Shown here piece after piece: positions 22,656 to 33,690 of a stretch of 64,000 nt of DNA (positions are counted from its first letter, which is position 1; every line of letters starts with the position of its first letter). A program made the translations under genes and the position numbers. Origin of the DNA: Ariolimax columbianus (taxonomy: Eukaryota; Mollusca; Gastropoda; Stylommatophora; Arionidae); NCBI GenBank assembly GCA_036924085.1, contig JAVGWX010000002.1:158183674-158247673 (forward strand), read 5' to 3'. Under the pieces are notes generated by a model. The model saw only the letters and a list, made by a program, of their open reading frames with translations, searched no databases and was not told where the DNA came from.

Positions 22656-23092
22656 TACCCTATACCGTCATGAGAGGTATAATTGATTGTAAAATGTGTC
22701 ATCTTGAGAGGTTTAATTGATTGTAAAATGTGCCATCATGAGAGGTTTAATTCATTGTATTCTGTACCGTCAGGAAAAGTTTAATTCATTGTACTTTGTA
22801 CCGTCAGGAAAGGTTTAATTCATTGTACTTTGTACCGTCAGGAAAGGTTTAATTCATTGTACCCTGTACAGTCAGGAGGGGTTTAGTTTAGTGCACTCTA
22901 TACCATCTTGAAAAGGTTTAATTGATAGTACCCCGCATCATTATGAAAGGTTTAATTGATATTACCCCACGCCATTATGAAAGGTTTAATTGACAATACC
23001 CTGCATCATCATGACGGGTTTAATTGATAGTACCCCACGCCATCATGAAAGGTTTAATTGAAAGTACCCCGCATCATCATGAAAGGTTAGAA
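22656..23092. repeat. 34-bp minisatellite, about 13 copies, diverged
   Basis: Key word gaaaggtttaattgatagta. Units are more diverged than in most arrays here (catcatcatg, cgtcagg and cgccattatg variants), suggesting greater age. Confidence 0.92.
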
Positions 23093-23719
23093 CGCTATTT
23101 GTCAAACGGTCTGCCGTAGGCCACTAGTGTGTCTCTGTACTGTCGCGAGTATACTAAACAATTTATTATACACTTTATTTCCGTTGCTGAGATACTAGCA
23201 GAGGGATTTGTAGCGCTGAAGAATAAAAGCCGCGTGTACCTGCAGTCGCTACGCACAGCACATGTTAGGATTTTAAAAAATGTTGATGCCGATAAAACAA
23301 AGGAAAAAGAAATACAACAAAATCCAGCCTATGAACTCACCCAAGTTTTGAACGCTATCCTCGTTGTCACAATACACGATTCCATACCACTCGGCCATAT
23401 ATTCCTTTACAAATTGAATTAGTTTTTTCAATAATCTGGAAAAACAAAAATAGTTTTACAAATGAAAAGAAACGTGTTCGTTAATTAGATAATGGATTCA
23501 GATTAGAATATCTAATTCCCGTTTAAACCCCCGGTAAGACTATACCTATGTCTGTGTGTGAGCGGGTAGACGGATGGATGAATATTGCTTGTTGTTATTG
23601 TTGCTAATACCAACCGTACTTTCGCGAAGTAGTCATGACTATTTTATATATATATGCACACACATATAACCGAGATAAAGTCAGTAAATTGGTCACAGAA
23701 GATTATTTCCAACAAGAAG

Positions 23720-23720
<1 letters not shown>
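23093..23720. other. Unassigned sequence with a 97-codon open frame
   Basis: The plus-strand frame at 23129-23422 contains no domain I recognise (rich in K, I and L). It is not supported as a gene. Confidence 0.4.

Positions 23721-23721
<1 letters not shown>

Positions 23722-23798
<77 letters not shown>
23722..23798. repeat. TA microsatellite
   Basis: Uninterrupted ta dinucleotides for about 77 bp. Confidence 0.98.
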
Positions 23799-23802
<4 letters not shown>

Positions 23803-24004
23803 GAGATTTGAACTTTAAAAAAATATATTTCAGCACTGTCCCTAAACTCTGAACCTTAATTTTCACCAACATTGTTATACTTATCCCATGGCTCTATCAG
23901 TGAACCAACGCCTGTAGCATAGAAGTGTTTAGTCTACTGTCTCAGCCACAAATGTACTCCACGTCTACTTCTTCGTCGTTCTCATAACGTCCCCTACCAA
24001 GGTT

Positions 24005-24700
24005 GCTGATTTAGGGCCCAACAAGGGACATCCGTTGGGCCTAAGTCGGAGCTGTAAGCTGGATGTTCAAGGAGTTGCCAGCCTAGTCGATAAATTGTCT
24101 CCTGGGTTAGTCGAGCCGTATGGGGTCAGACAGTGTCGTGATTGAGCAGATCTCCTCTAGCAAGAAACGCCTGCAAGTTTTCTTCTAACTGCATCCTGAA
24201 TCATCAACAGAACTTCTTTGTTCGATACATCATTCACATTGTCATTTCTCTTCTGGACATTTGCTAACAGCACTCCACGATAATCCCCAAATACTGTAAG
24301 CAATACCTGCCCTGCTTGTGGCGTAACGTGGAATTTTTTGGCAGAAGGTGAAGGAAGAGATTTCCGTTGCAATGAAGCAAGATTTGACTTGGGTTAGTAG
24401 TGATGCATCCATGATGCGTCACCATCAGCAGTCTTACTCAGTCTCGTACTGCATACCGACAGAGGCATGGTCAGGGCAATTTGTCTTATCTCTTGTTCGT
24501 CAATCAGTTGTCTGGGTATCCACCGTGAACACACTGTTAGGAAATTACATTGATCATGCATTATGCTGTAGACTAAACCATGCGAACAGTCTTTTGCAGT
24601 TACTACACTGTCTATCGTTACTAGCCCGTCAGTTTTAATGATCTCCTCAACCCATAAACAGGAAGCCTTTCCTTATGAATATCCGTCGCAAAAAGTCGCG
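24005..24700 (-). pseudogene. Mariner-family transposase relic
   Basis: On the minus strand, several frames together spell a Tc1/mariner-superfamily transposase. From about 24640: VEEIIKTDGLVTIDSV and CSHGLVYSIMHDQCNFL, then CSRWIPRQL, SWMHHY, SPSAKKFHVTPQAGQVLLTV followed by FGDYRGVLL (FWD changed to FGD), then after a frameshift NHDTV and PHTARLTQETI, and finally GWQLLEHPAYSSDLGPTD. The second and third acidic positions (HD and the final D of DLGPTD) are visible; the block before SWMHHY has changed. Stops and frameshifts make it inactive. I did not find terminal inverted repeats. The 3' end of the coding match is near 24005. Confidence 0.88.
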
Positions 24701-25344
24701 TCGCCTCCAAAAACTGAACAACGCACAGCAGCATGTTGTTCTTTAAAATGTAGACTCTGGGGGAACGGGTGCCATGTCGTATCTGAGCTGCGCACGTTCA
24801 TGCGACATTTAGGGTCGGCTACCTACAGTAATCACAAAGCTTGATGTTGCTGCCATCATTTAGTGACACATTTAGAAACTACCAACTACCTTTTTCAGCT
24901 ACTGCCTATCAGTGTGTGACATAATTACTGACTTGCTAGCGCGCAGGTGTGTGTGTGCGCTCGCGTGTGTGTGTTTGTTGGTACTTTGTTATCAGATATT
25001 TTTGTTTGTTGAGTTAAATAATTATCTCTTTCTCTCTCTCTTTCTCTCTCTCTCGCTCTGTCTGTCTCTAATTGTTTGTATAGTCTATCTAACTTCACGC
25101 ACACTCCCCCCTTCCGAAAAATGAACAAATCAAATAAATACATAAATACATTTTTTTAAATTAAAAAAAAAGTATTTATTATACAAATTTGCGAAATAAT
25201 TTCTGGAAAGAAAAAAAAACGAGTCATATCTTGGCCATATTTAGGATGCAAAGAGAACTGATGAGCGACATCAGAGCTGGCTGTTCAGATATCCTAGTCA
25301 ATTAAACAAGACGTACAGCTTCGCTGAAAACAGCGATGGAAGAG
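24701..25344. other. Unassigned sequence with GT and CT microsatellites
   Basis: A GTGTGC tract (about 24945-24975) and a CTCT tract (about 25020-25070) are embedded. The left end may hold eroded N-terminal mariner sequence. Nothing else is supported. Confidence 0.5.
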
Positions 25345-25725
25345 GAGGCGGAGGGCAAACGTGTCAGAGATAAACATCGCTGTCAGTAAGGGGATGACGT
25401 CAAAGGGTGGAGGGCAAACGTGGCAGAGATAAACATCGCTGTCAGTGGGGGCGGGGTGACGTCAAAGGGTGGAGGGCAAACGTGGCAGAGATAAACATCG
25501 CTGTCAGTGGGGGGGGGGGGTGACGTCAAAGGGTGGAGGGCAAACGTGGCAGAGATAAACATCGCTGTCAGTGGGGGGGGGGGGTGACATCAAAGGGTGG
25601 AGGGCAAACGTGGCAGAGATAAACATCGCTGTCAGTGGGGGGATGACGTCAAAGGGTGGAGGGCAAACGTGGCAGAGATGAACATCGCTGTCAGTGGGGG
25701 CGATGACGTCAAAGAGTGGGCCCGA
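25345..25725. repeat. Minisatellite of about 63 bp carrying CRE palindromes
   Basis: Six units contain gtggcagagataaacatcgc and then a G-tract of variable length (about 4 to 13). The palindrome tgacgtca follows at 25395, 25457, 25521, 25644 and 25704; the unit at 25585 has tgacatca. The octamer is the classical CREB/ATF binding site; function here is untested. Confidence 0.9.
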
Positions 25726-25857
25726 ACAATTCTGGTAGATTGTGCCACCAGTGCATGAGACAGAGGACGTTGGGGATATTTTTCTGCCGATCGGTGATGT
25801 AGGCACGGGACTTGAATTAAACTGAACTTTGCACTACGCTACACTGCACCGCATCAT

Positions 25858-25867
25858 ACGCGCGTGT

Positions 25868-25903
<36 letters not shown>

Positions 25904-26037
25904 GCACGCACGCACGCACACGCACACACATACACACATATACATACACACACACCCACATTAACACACACACATAGAGACACCCACATTAACACACACA
26001 CATAGAGACACCCACATTAACACACACACGTTTGCGC
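25858..26037. repeat. CA-rich microsatellite with a 28-bp sub-repeat
   Basis: CACA and CGCA tracts. At the right side the block cacatagagacacccacatt is repeated twice. Confidence 0.95.
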
Positions 26038-26384
26038 ACGCATGCACTGTGGTTGACAAGGGAAACATTGAACACTTTGATGTAAAATAATATGGTAATG
26101 CGAAAGAATACACAGGCCCCCATCGTCATCTCGTGGGCCAGGAGCTGTATGATTTACACAGATTTACAATTATCTCAAATGATGATGATAGGATGCTAGG
26201 GTAGAAGACTCTCTAGGTCATGAAGTTTGCGCATCTGGCTACTGCCATAGACCAAAAGCTATTTGAATCTCCAGCATCTTTCAAGGTTTGGAAAAATGAT
26301 CTCAGACCCAATAAATCACATCTCACCTGGTCTCACTACCGTACATTCCACATGTGGTGGTCCTCTGTGTTCAAGGCTTGACAG
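26038..26384. other. Unassigned sequence
   Basis: No supported gene or repeat. Confidence 0.5.
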
Positions 26385-26585
26385 TAATATACGAGCACAT
26401 AAAGAATATAGTTATATACGATCACATAAACGCTTTACAGTAGAATACAATCACATATATAAGCTTTTCAGTCATACACTGTCACATATAGACCTTGCAG
26501 TCACATACTATCACATGTAGACTTAACAGTCACATACGACCACATGTAGACTTAACAGTCACATACGATCCATATATAGAAGACT
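26385..26585. repeat. Degenerate tandem repeat of about 29 bp
   Basis: Key word cagtcacatacgatcacat with variable spacers. About seven diverged units. Confidence 0.85.
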
Positions 26586-27415
26586 CACATGTCAACCACT
26601 CAACGAATCGCTCATACAATTCATGGTTACAAGAGTTGATCACTGATTTTCTCGGGGATCGATTGAAGAAGATGAAAATGATCAAGATTCCGGGTTGCTG
26701 AGAAATCCATTATCAGGTTATTACCTCGTGGTTTGATTACAGTCATCTGCATTCATATAAAGTTACCCGAAGTACTTTTCCCAAGGGTCATAATATTCTT
26801 TCAGAATTAATTTAATGTACAACAGAGCAGATATTAATGGAACGGATGACAAGGGTCGGTGGACTTGGTAAAGGAGGTTACTATTTGAGAGTCTAACGAC
26901 TCCTTTGTCATTGACGTAGAAGATACTTTTGTGTAGTTTATTTTTCAATATCGTCAGTGTGGTTTGGAAAGCTGTTATCGCGATAGTATCTTCCAATCTT
27001 CAACGTCTTTTGTTGTTGATAACAAAGTTGTCCGGACATTGCCAGTTGGGATTAGTCTCAAAGAAAATTGGTCTGCAAAAGTAGAATTGAAATTTTAAAA
27101 ATGGCGGGGTATAAAAAAACCCACTTGCAGTCAGGCCAAAAGTGAAATGGATAAGGGAAGGCGGGGTGGGGGGTGGGGGGGGGGGGATAGGACCACAGGA
27201 ATACTGGACTCGTGGTTTTCATTCAGTGCCTGATGCCAATTTGTCACAAGCTTGAAACTATGTTCTGCAAATCCATCTGGTCAGTCCTTAGAAGATGCTG
27301 TCCCTTGTCGTACTTGGTTTTTTTTTGGGACTCAAGTTTGGCTATTAGTAGTAATGTGTGGGTAGTTTCCTTCTTTCGGTTGTTAGGTCTTGGAAAGGTA
27401 TAGCTTCTGGCCTTG
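26586..27415. other. Unassigned sequence
   Basis: A G-run lies at about 27163-27187. Small open frames (63-77 codons) show no domain. Confidence 0.5.
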
Positions 27416-27430
27416 GGTGGAGGAGTGGGA

Positions 27431-27680
27431 GGTATAGCTCTGGGCTGTGGGCTTTCCAGCTTCTAGTCTTTGGGGGAGGTATAGCTCTGGGCTGTGGGCT
27501 GTCCAGCTTCTAGTCTTTGGGGGAGGTATACCTCTGGGCTGTGGGCTGTCGCGCTTCTAGTCTTGGGGTAAATATAGCTCTGGGATGTGGGCTTTCCAGC
27601 TTCTAGTCTTGGGGGAGGTATAGCTGTGGGCTGTGGGCTGTCTAGCTTCTAGTCTTGGGATAAATATAGCTCTGGGCTGT
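27431..27680. repeat. 47-bp minisatellite, about 5 copies
   Basis: Units start at 27431 and 27478 and so on; key word ggtatagctctgggctgtgg followed by a cttctagtctt word. Confidence 0.9.
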
Positions 27681-27965
27681 TCAGTCTCAAGTCTAGGTGA
27701 GGATATGGCTGGGCTGTTCAGTCTCAAGTCTAGTTGAGGATATGGCTTTGGGCTGTTCAGTCTCAAGTCTAGTTGAGGATATGGCTTTGGGCTGTTCAGT
27801 CTCAAGTCTAGTTGAGGATATGGCGTTGGGCTGTTCAGTCTCAAGTCTAGTTGAGGATATGGCTTTGGGCTGTTCAGTCTCAAGTCTAGTTGAGGATATG
27901 GCTTTGGGCTGTTCAGCCTCAAGTCTAGGTGAGGATATGGCTTTGGGCTGTCTAGTCTCTAGTCT
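27681..27965. repeat. 39-bp minisatellite, about 7 copies, related to its 47-bp neighbour
   Basis: Key word gatatggctttgggctgttc, then agtctcaagtctag. The gggctgt and agtct words are shared with the 47-bp units, so one array probably gave rise to the other. The open frames of 121 and 96 codons on the two strands follow from 39 being a multiple of three. Confidence 0.92.
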
Positions 27966-28174
27966 TTCTCTAGTCTTTCCCTGTTGACATTTAGCTTACA
28001 AATCAGTATACGACCTGAACTAGATCTATGGTGGTGTTGGTAACCACTAACCTGTCACTGAGTTCTTGCAACAGTGCGTATCACACCATCTCCGCTAGTG
28101 GTATGTCAACTTTGAGATCAATAATACATGACTAGATATATTTAACTTTTCAAAACTAACAAGCCAGCCACAAC
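27966..28174. other. Unassigned spacer
   Basis: No supported feature. Confidence 0.5.
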
Positions 28175-29258
28175 AAGCCAGCGGCCAGCTAAATTTACAG
28201 CGGCCAGCTACATTTATAGGGGCCAGCTACATTTACAGGGGCCAGCTACATTTACAGCGGCCAGCTACATTTACAGGGGCCACCTACATTTACAGGGGCC
28301 AGCTACATTTACAGGGGCCAGCTACATTTACAGCGGCTAGCTACATTTACAGCAGCCAGCTACATTTACAGCAGCCAGCTACATTTACAGGGGCCAGCTA
28401 CATTTACAACGGCAGCTGCATTTACAGGGGCCAGCTACATTTACAGCGGCCAGCTACATTTACAGGGGCCAGCTACATTTACAGGGGCCAGCTACATTTA
28501 CAGCGGCTAGCTACATTTACAGCAGCCAGCTACATTTACAGCAGCCAGCTACATTTACAGGGGCCAGCTACATTTACAACGGCAGCTGCATTTACAGGGG
28601 CCAGCTACATTTACAGCGGCCAGCTACATTTACAGGGGCCAGCTACATTTACAGGGGCCAGCTACATTTACAGGGGCCAGCTACATTTACAGGAGCCAGC
28701 TAAATTTACAGCGGCTAGCTACATTTACAGGAGCCAGCTACATTTACAGCGGCTAGCTACATTTACAGCAGCCAGCTACATTTACAGGGGCCAGCTACAT
28801 TTACAGGGGCCAGCTACATTTACAGGAGCCAGCTACATTTACAGCGGCTAGCTACATTTACAGCAGCTAGCTACATTTACAGCGGCCAGCTACATTTACA
28901 CGGGCCAGCTACATTTACAGCGGCCAGATACATTTACAGGGGCCAGCTACATTTACAGCGGCAAGCTACATTTAGAGCGGCCAACTACATTTATCGCTGC
29001 CAGCTACATTTACAGTGGCTAGCTACATTTACATCGGGCAGTTATATTTACAGCTGACCTAAATATTTACAGCGACCAGGTAAACTTACAGCGGCCAGCT
29101 TCACTTACAGCGTCCAACTACATTTACAACGGCCAGCTGCATTTACAACGGCAGCTACATTTACAGCGGCAGCTACATTTACAGTGGCAGCTACATTTGA
29201 AGGATCGAGCCATATTTGCAGCTCCATTTACAGCTGACGTGAGCATTTACAGCGGCCA
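28175..29258. repeat. 19-bp minisatellite, about 57 copies, with a higher-order repeat
   Basis: The unit is close to gccagctacatttacaggg. A block of nine units beginning with cagcggctag at 28331 is repeated from 28501, giving a 170-bp higher-order period. Units decay toward the right end. Confidence 0.95.
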
Positions 29259-30312
29259 GCTACTGTAACAGTTCCAGCCGGAGCAAGAGAGTTTAGGGCA
29301 GGGGTGATGTGGTTGACGACTCAGAACAAAGGTACCTGAATGCGTGCCACAGTCACTCTCTGTCTGGTCACCACACCGATGTCACTCTCTGTTTGGTCAC
29401 TATGCCAAGGTCACTCACCGTCTCAACAAAGGGAATCGGAGTTGGGGAAAGAATGTACAGGTAGAAACTGACTACTGGCGTTCCGATTTGGGGAGGGGGG
29501 GGGGGTGAGTGACAGACGGGACGGCAGTGGAGCTTGCTGCGATAGATGAGTGACAGAGGTTCAGAGGAATTCGTTCCAATAACGACTGAATAGAGCCATC
29601 TCCCTGAGATCCATCGGTCAGCTCTGATACTGCTTGAGTGTATATAACACGAGACAAAGTTTAGCTCAACAGGCTGGATGGAGAGGAGGCTGGATGGAGA
29701 GGAGGCTGGATGGAGAGTAGGCTGGATGGAGAGTGGAGGAGAGCGAGAGAGAAACTGTAGATAGGAGTCCGTTTAGCTCACCGATTGATAGAGGATCGAT
29801 TGATAGACTGTTGTACGAATGTTAGTGATAGAACAGGATCGCTCAAATAGGTGTATGAGTTTTGTATTAATAGAAAATCTGAACGTAGTTGTAAGCAGGA
29901 CACATTGTGAACGAGCTATGTCCAGATCGCCCGCCTGAGGGGATTTGAGTGAGGAAGAGTTTTTGATAAGGTGTGTTGAGGACGCAGTTAAATAGATGTG
30001 TGTGTGATGTGAGTACGGCAATGGAACTGGGTTTTTGATAGTTGGGAATTCCATCAATAGCTAATGCTTAAAATTTCCGCTTTAGTTTAATATTTATATT
30101 TACATATTTATAATAAAGGAATATTTAGTTAATATGATATGTATTGTATTGTGTTTGTAATTTCACTACTCATTTTTCTGATATGAGTATTGTATAATAA
30201 ATATGCCATCTGCTGTGTGCTATATTATTTGCAGTGTGAGGTCAGGAATGATGTGGATGAGTGTGAGAATGTTCTAAGTTAGAATAACCCTAGGGCAACC
30301 AGTGGGATCTGC
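29259..30312. other. About 1.05 kb block interrupting the 19-bp array
   Basis: Array units resume after this block, so it may be an insertion. It holds a 16-bp repeat (gctggatggagaggag, about four copies, 29672-29745), a G-run near 29500, and a TA-rich right half. The left end has agggcaggggtgatgtggtt and the right end aggtcaggaatgatgtggat, a possible diverged direct repeat. A 94-codon minus frame at 29773-30057 has no known domain. Confidence 0.5.
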
Positions 30313-30625
30313 TACACTACATTTACAGCTGTCGTAAACATTTACAACGACCAGTTACATTTACAGCTGACGTGAACATTTACAACGGCCAGCTACATTT
30401 ACAACGGCCAGATACATTTAGAGAGACCTGCTGCTGCATTTACAACTGACGTGAACATTCACAGCTGACGTGAACATTTACATCTGACGTGACAATTTAC
30501 ATCGGCCAGCTACATTAGCAGCTAACGTGAATATTTACAGCTGACGTGAACATTTACATCGGACGTGAACATTTACAGCTGACGTGAACATTTACATCGG
30601 ACGTGAACATTTACAGCTGACGTGA
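30313..30625. repeat. Second part of the 19-bp array
   Basis: Units alternate between ccagctacatttacagcgg and gacgtgaacatttacagct types, all about 19 bp, homologous to 28175-29258. Confidence 0.9.
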
Positions 30626-31179
30626 ATTGCAAACGATAGGAAAGGCGAGAGACGGAAAGTGGAGAAACACCTTACAATGCAAATGAGATGATAAGACCAG
30701 GGCGCCTGACTGTAAATGTAGGTCCAGGCAGTCAAGGATGTCCAGGATGTAACGTTAGATACACTGAACTAGGTCGGGGCATATTTAATTTTGGACGATA
30801 ACTTTCTTCTTGAATAACTATAAGTTGAGGTTCATAAACAGATGGGTCGACTGGAGCGTTTAAATATCGGAGTGATAGATCATTTGCTTTTTACAGTTAA
30901 GGTACATAGTTCAGCTCCCGTTATCAGTACGCTCCAGTCAACCTAGCTTTTAGTTGGTACCTGAGTACTGTTAGTGAACGAAATGCAGTGAGTAATCACG
31001 CCCCCAGCCCCACCCCACCCCCGAAAAAAACAAACAAAAAAAAACAAAACAAAAACAAAAACAATATGTGACCTCACAACGTCTCCATCACATCATCCCT
31101 GATTGCAGTCTTCTATTTAGACTAGCTTTACCTTGACCTTGAACTGGAGCGTTTAGAGACAGAGTATGGATCAAGCGAT
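30626..31179. other. Unassigned sequence with a short inverted repeat
   Basis: ggtcgactggagcgt (30845-30859) and acgctccagtcaacc (30929-30943) are inverted with one mismatch. A related aactggagcgttta word lies at about 31142. An A/C-rich simple tract occupies 31018-31070. Confidence 0.55.
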
Positions 31180-31464
31180 CTAACCACCCCCACTCGTACG
31201 CGAGGAAACGAATTGGCCACCCGACTGAGAAATACATGTCAGATCGAGAATTAGTACATAGACGCCTTTTAACACTTCATCCCGGACAGCATTGTCTGCT
31301 TTTGAAATCACCTTTAAGTTTCTGGCAATTGTGTGGCCTGTATCTGACATCGTCTTGCTAGATTTGACCTGAAAAGCCGATGTATTTGACAGTCGCTGGC
31401 CTTTCTGGCTATTGGCATGAATGGCTTTCTGCTCTTGGCGACTGATCTTCAAACGTGTTCTCAC
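31180..31464 (-). mobile_element. Fragment sharing a word with 1310-1390
   Basis: The 94-codon minus frame includes KADNAVRDEVLKG, similar to the plus-strand VDTAIRDEVLE near 1345. Family unknown; possibly LINE 5' or 3' flank. Confidence 0.4.
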
Positions 31465-31649
31465 TTGGAATTCTTGCTTCTAAGCTGGAACACTATTTCA
31501 AAAACAAAACTATCAAAACAATTTTCTTATCACTGTTGTCCACGGAGAAGAGTAATCGAGCTGAGGAATAAAGGTCGCGTTCCTCAGCAGTTGCCGCGTA
31601 GTGGGAACTAGGTGTTGTTTGTTCATCGTTTCCGAAGAGGACCACATTG

Positions 31650-32145
31650 TCATCTGTTAATCCTAGAGTGGGTTCGTAGGTGGCTGATCAAACTAATCCC
31701 AGCCCGAAAGAGTCTTATCACACTGAAGCCAGAGAAGCACTGTCTGACCGTCAGACGGAGGCAACTCGTCTCTTACCTTTCGTGTCGCTCCTCTCCGTGC
31801 AGCTTCCGTGATTCTTGTCTGCTCCATATGTGCCGTGCCAGAGGAGATTATACTATGACAGGCAGGGCGATCAGCAGCAATGTTCTCCACATTATCAGGG
31901 TCAATGTCACAGTTCTTCAGCGAGGCTTTCAGAGTGTCTTTGTAACGTTTTATCTGGCCCCCGCGAGCTCGCTTACCTGACTCAAGCTCGCCATAGAATA
32001 TTTTCTTTGGGAGTCGCTCATCTGACATGCGGGCATCATGGCCAGTCCATCTAAGCTGCGATTTGTACAGAGTTGTGTGGATTGCTGGTCCTGCCAGCCC
32101 GCGAAAGAACTTCTACATCTGTGATTCTATCTTGCCATTTTATGT
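31650..32145 (-). mobile_element. LINE C-terminal fragment
   Basis: On the minus strand from about 32145: KWQDRITDVEVLSRAG, RWTGHDARMSDERLPKKIFY, then YGELESGKRARGGQIKRYKD, TLKASLKNCDIDPDN, and EQTRITEAARR. This is the region after the reverse-transcriptase domain of RTE-like elements. An LWLQCDK word near the end may be the remnant of a terminal zinc-finger. Frameshifts near 32060 break it. The 5' part is absent. Confidence 0.85.
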
Positions 32146-32479
32146 TCTTGTTAGATCAAGCTGGATAGAAAACAGATCACACTGGGACTGGTGAAATGCC
32201 GAAAGTAATTTCAGTTGGAGCAAGTTGCACAAACATCAGTCAGCTCATCAGAGGATCTGTCTGGGTATTCTATATAAACGCCATAACTTAGTTTTAAATG
32301 TAGATCCATGAGTAATACTCAAGTATCCATTAATCTGGATATGTTATCAATAGTTCTTTGAGCTGCCCGTATGAGAGCACTTGAAACCCAACTTTTGGCT
32401 GTACCATCTATTCATGTTGTCAGTATTTATGGCGTTTTAAATGTTAGGGTCATGGTCAAAGTCAGGGTCATGGTCGGAT
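32146..32479. other. Unassigned sequence
   Basis: Contains two gtcagggtcatggtc-like words near 32447-32476. No gene. Confidence 0.5.
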
Positions 32480-33036
32480 CGAGTCGGGTAAAAATGTGTA
32501 TCAAATATGGCGGGAGCGTATCACTTGACAGAATATGCAAAACCCAAGTCGTGAAGATTATATTGTTCTGTGTTGGAAGTACAAATAAATATAAATGATA
32601 GTTATTGTTTTAATTATAGTTTCAATTATAGTTTTAATTATTTTCCATTTAATGTTAATTATAGTTTTAGTTATAGTTTTAATTCTAATTTTAATGATAT
32701 TTTTAATGATAGTTTTAATGATAGTTTTAATGATAGTTTTAAAGGCTGCTGCTGGATTGTAAAAGGGGAAAACGTAATAGTAACACAGTAAACCTACCAT
32801 GCATGTGTAAGGCAGACTAAGAAGGACGCTGCATGAGGCAGACTACTACATAATGTACACATTTCAAACCACAAAAACTAATAAGAAAACTACAACTCAA
32901 TCATGAAGGTCAGAAGAAAGTCCTGTGTCAAGATACAATGACAGACGACAGGAATGTACACCAGTGACTTGTTTGTTTACTTCTAGAGAGAGATCGAGAC
33001 AAACATAAAGGAGGCAGGAAGGACGTGGACGTAGAA
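32480..33036 (+). mobile_element. Dispersed repeat W, copy 1 (inverted relative to 43490-44240)
   Basis: The flanks match the reverse complement of 43490-44240: gtttgtttacttctagagag, aatgtacaccagtgacttg, gaggcagactactaca and gtaaacctaccatgcatg all have inverted partners. The core at 32588-32745 is a degenerate AT-rich repeat (agttttaatgat, agttttaattat). No open frame is supported. Confidence 0.85.
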
Positions 33037-33048
33037 CGGAGATATATA

Positions 33049-33054
33049 TATACT

Positions 33055-33093
<39 letters not shown>
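33049..33093. repeat. TA microsatellite
   Basis: About 22 ta dinucleotides with one interruption, at the right boundary of repeat W. Confidence 0.95.
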
Positions 33094-33096
<3 letters not shown>

Positions 33097-33109
33097 GTAT
33101 TTTATGTGC

Positions 33110-33340
33110 TTTTAAATGCCCACTATATTCCTGTGTTTCTGCCCTCTGATTTGTCTCATCACAAAGTCCGTAACCACAGGAAAGATTGCTAGAGAAAGTA
33201 GGCATCCCTGTCTGACCCCAGTTGGAATTCTAAATGTGTCTGACAATTTGTCTTTCAGAATTATTCTATATGTGATCTCTTCAATGAAATGTGTCATTCT
33301 GACAAATGTTTCTGCTATTCTATAATGGCACATTCGTTAT
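33110..33340 (-). mobile_element. LINE reverse-transcriptase palm fragment
   Basis: The minus frame reads LSDTFRIPTGVRQGCLLSLA, the conserved GVRQGCLLS block of non-LTR reverse transcriptases, preceded by a FIEEITYRI word. Only about 70 codons remain; no YADD box is present. Confidence 0.85.
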
Positions 33341-33399
33341 CAAATTACAATTCGCTTGAAATTATCCAACGAATGTAGGGTAGTAGTCTGACCGTTGCT

Positions 33400-33690
33400 A
33401 TTTTGTATGGGATATTCAGTTTAGCTCAGTTCAGTTCATCCCGTTACCTCATGATATCGTTGGGGCACCCCTGCTCACACCTCCACAACCCTGCTGCGCA
33501 ACCCCTCTATGTCTGGGGTTGCTTTTTGTGTCTCCTCGAGTCATAGGCAAGTCCATTCATGGATGATGTCTTTCCATCCTGTTCCCAGACGTCCTCGCCT
33601 TCACTTGTCATATAATGTGCATTGTAGTGTGGTATTTGCAAGGCCCTTGAACTTTGAGATGTGGCCATACCAGGTCGTGTGGCATATATT
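33400..33690 (-). mobile_element. LINE C-terminal end fragment
   Basis: Minus-strand words TSSMNGLAYDSRRHKKQPQT and then, in a second frame, VPQRYHE-type sequence match the last codons of RTE-like LINEs (the ESQRAAEDRERW and VPQR blocks). On the minus strand it lies upstream of the 33.1-33.3 kb palm fragment, so the order is wrong for one element and these are two separate insertions or a rearranged copy. Confidence 0.55.

Noticed and set aside
23129..23422. 97-codon plus frame as a host gene
   Set aside because: No domain, no splice or promoter context I can identify, and it lies between repeats.
32558..32800. Overlapping 73- and 80-codon frames in AT-rich DNA
   Set aside because: Caused by agttttaatgat-type repeats in the core of repeat W; peptides are low-complexity (FNDSFNDS, IIKTIIKT).
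33110..33690. A single LINE spanning both reverse-transcriptase pieces
   Set aside because: On the minus strand the C-terminal piece comes before the palm piece, which is the wrong order for one element.
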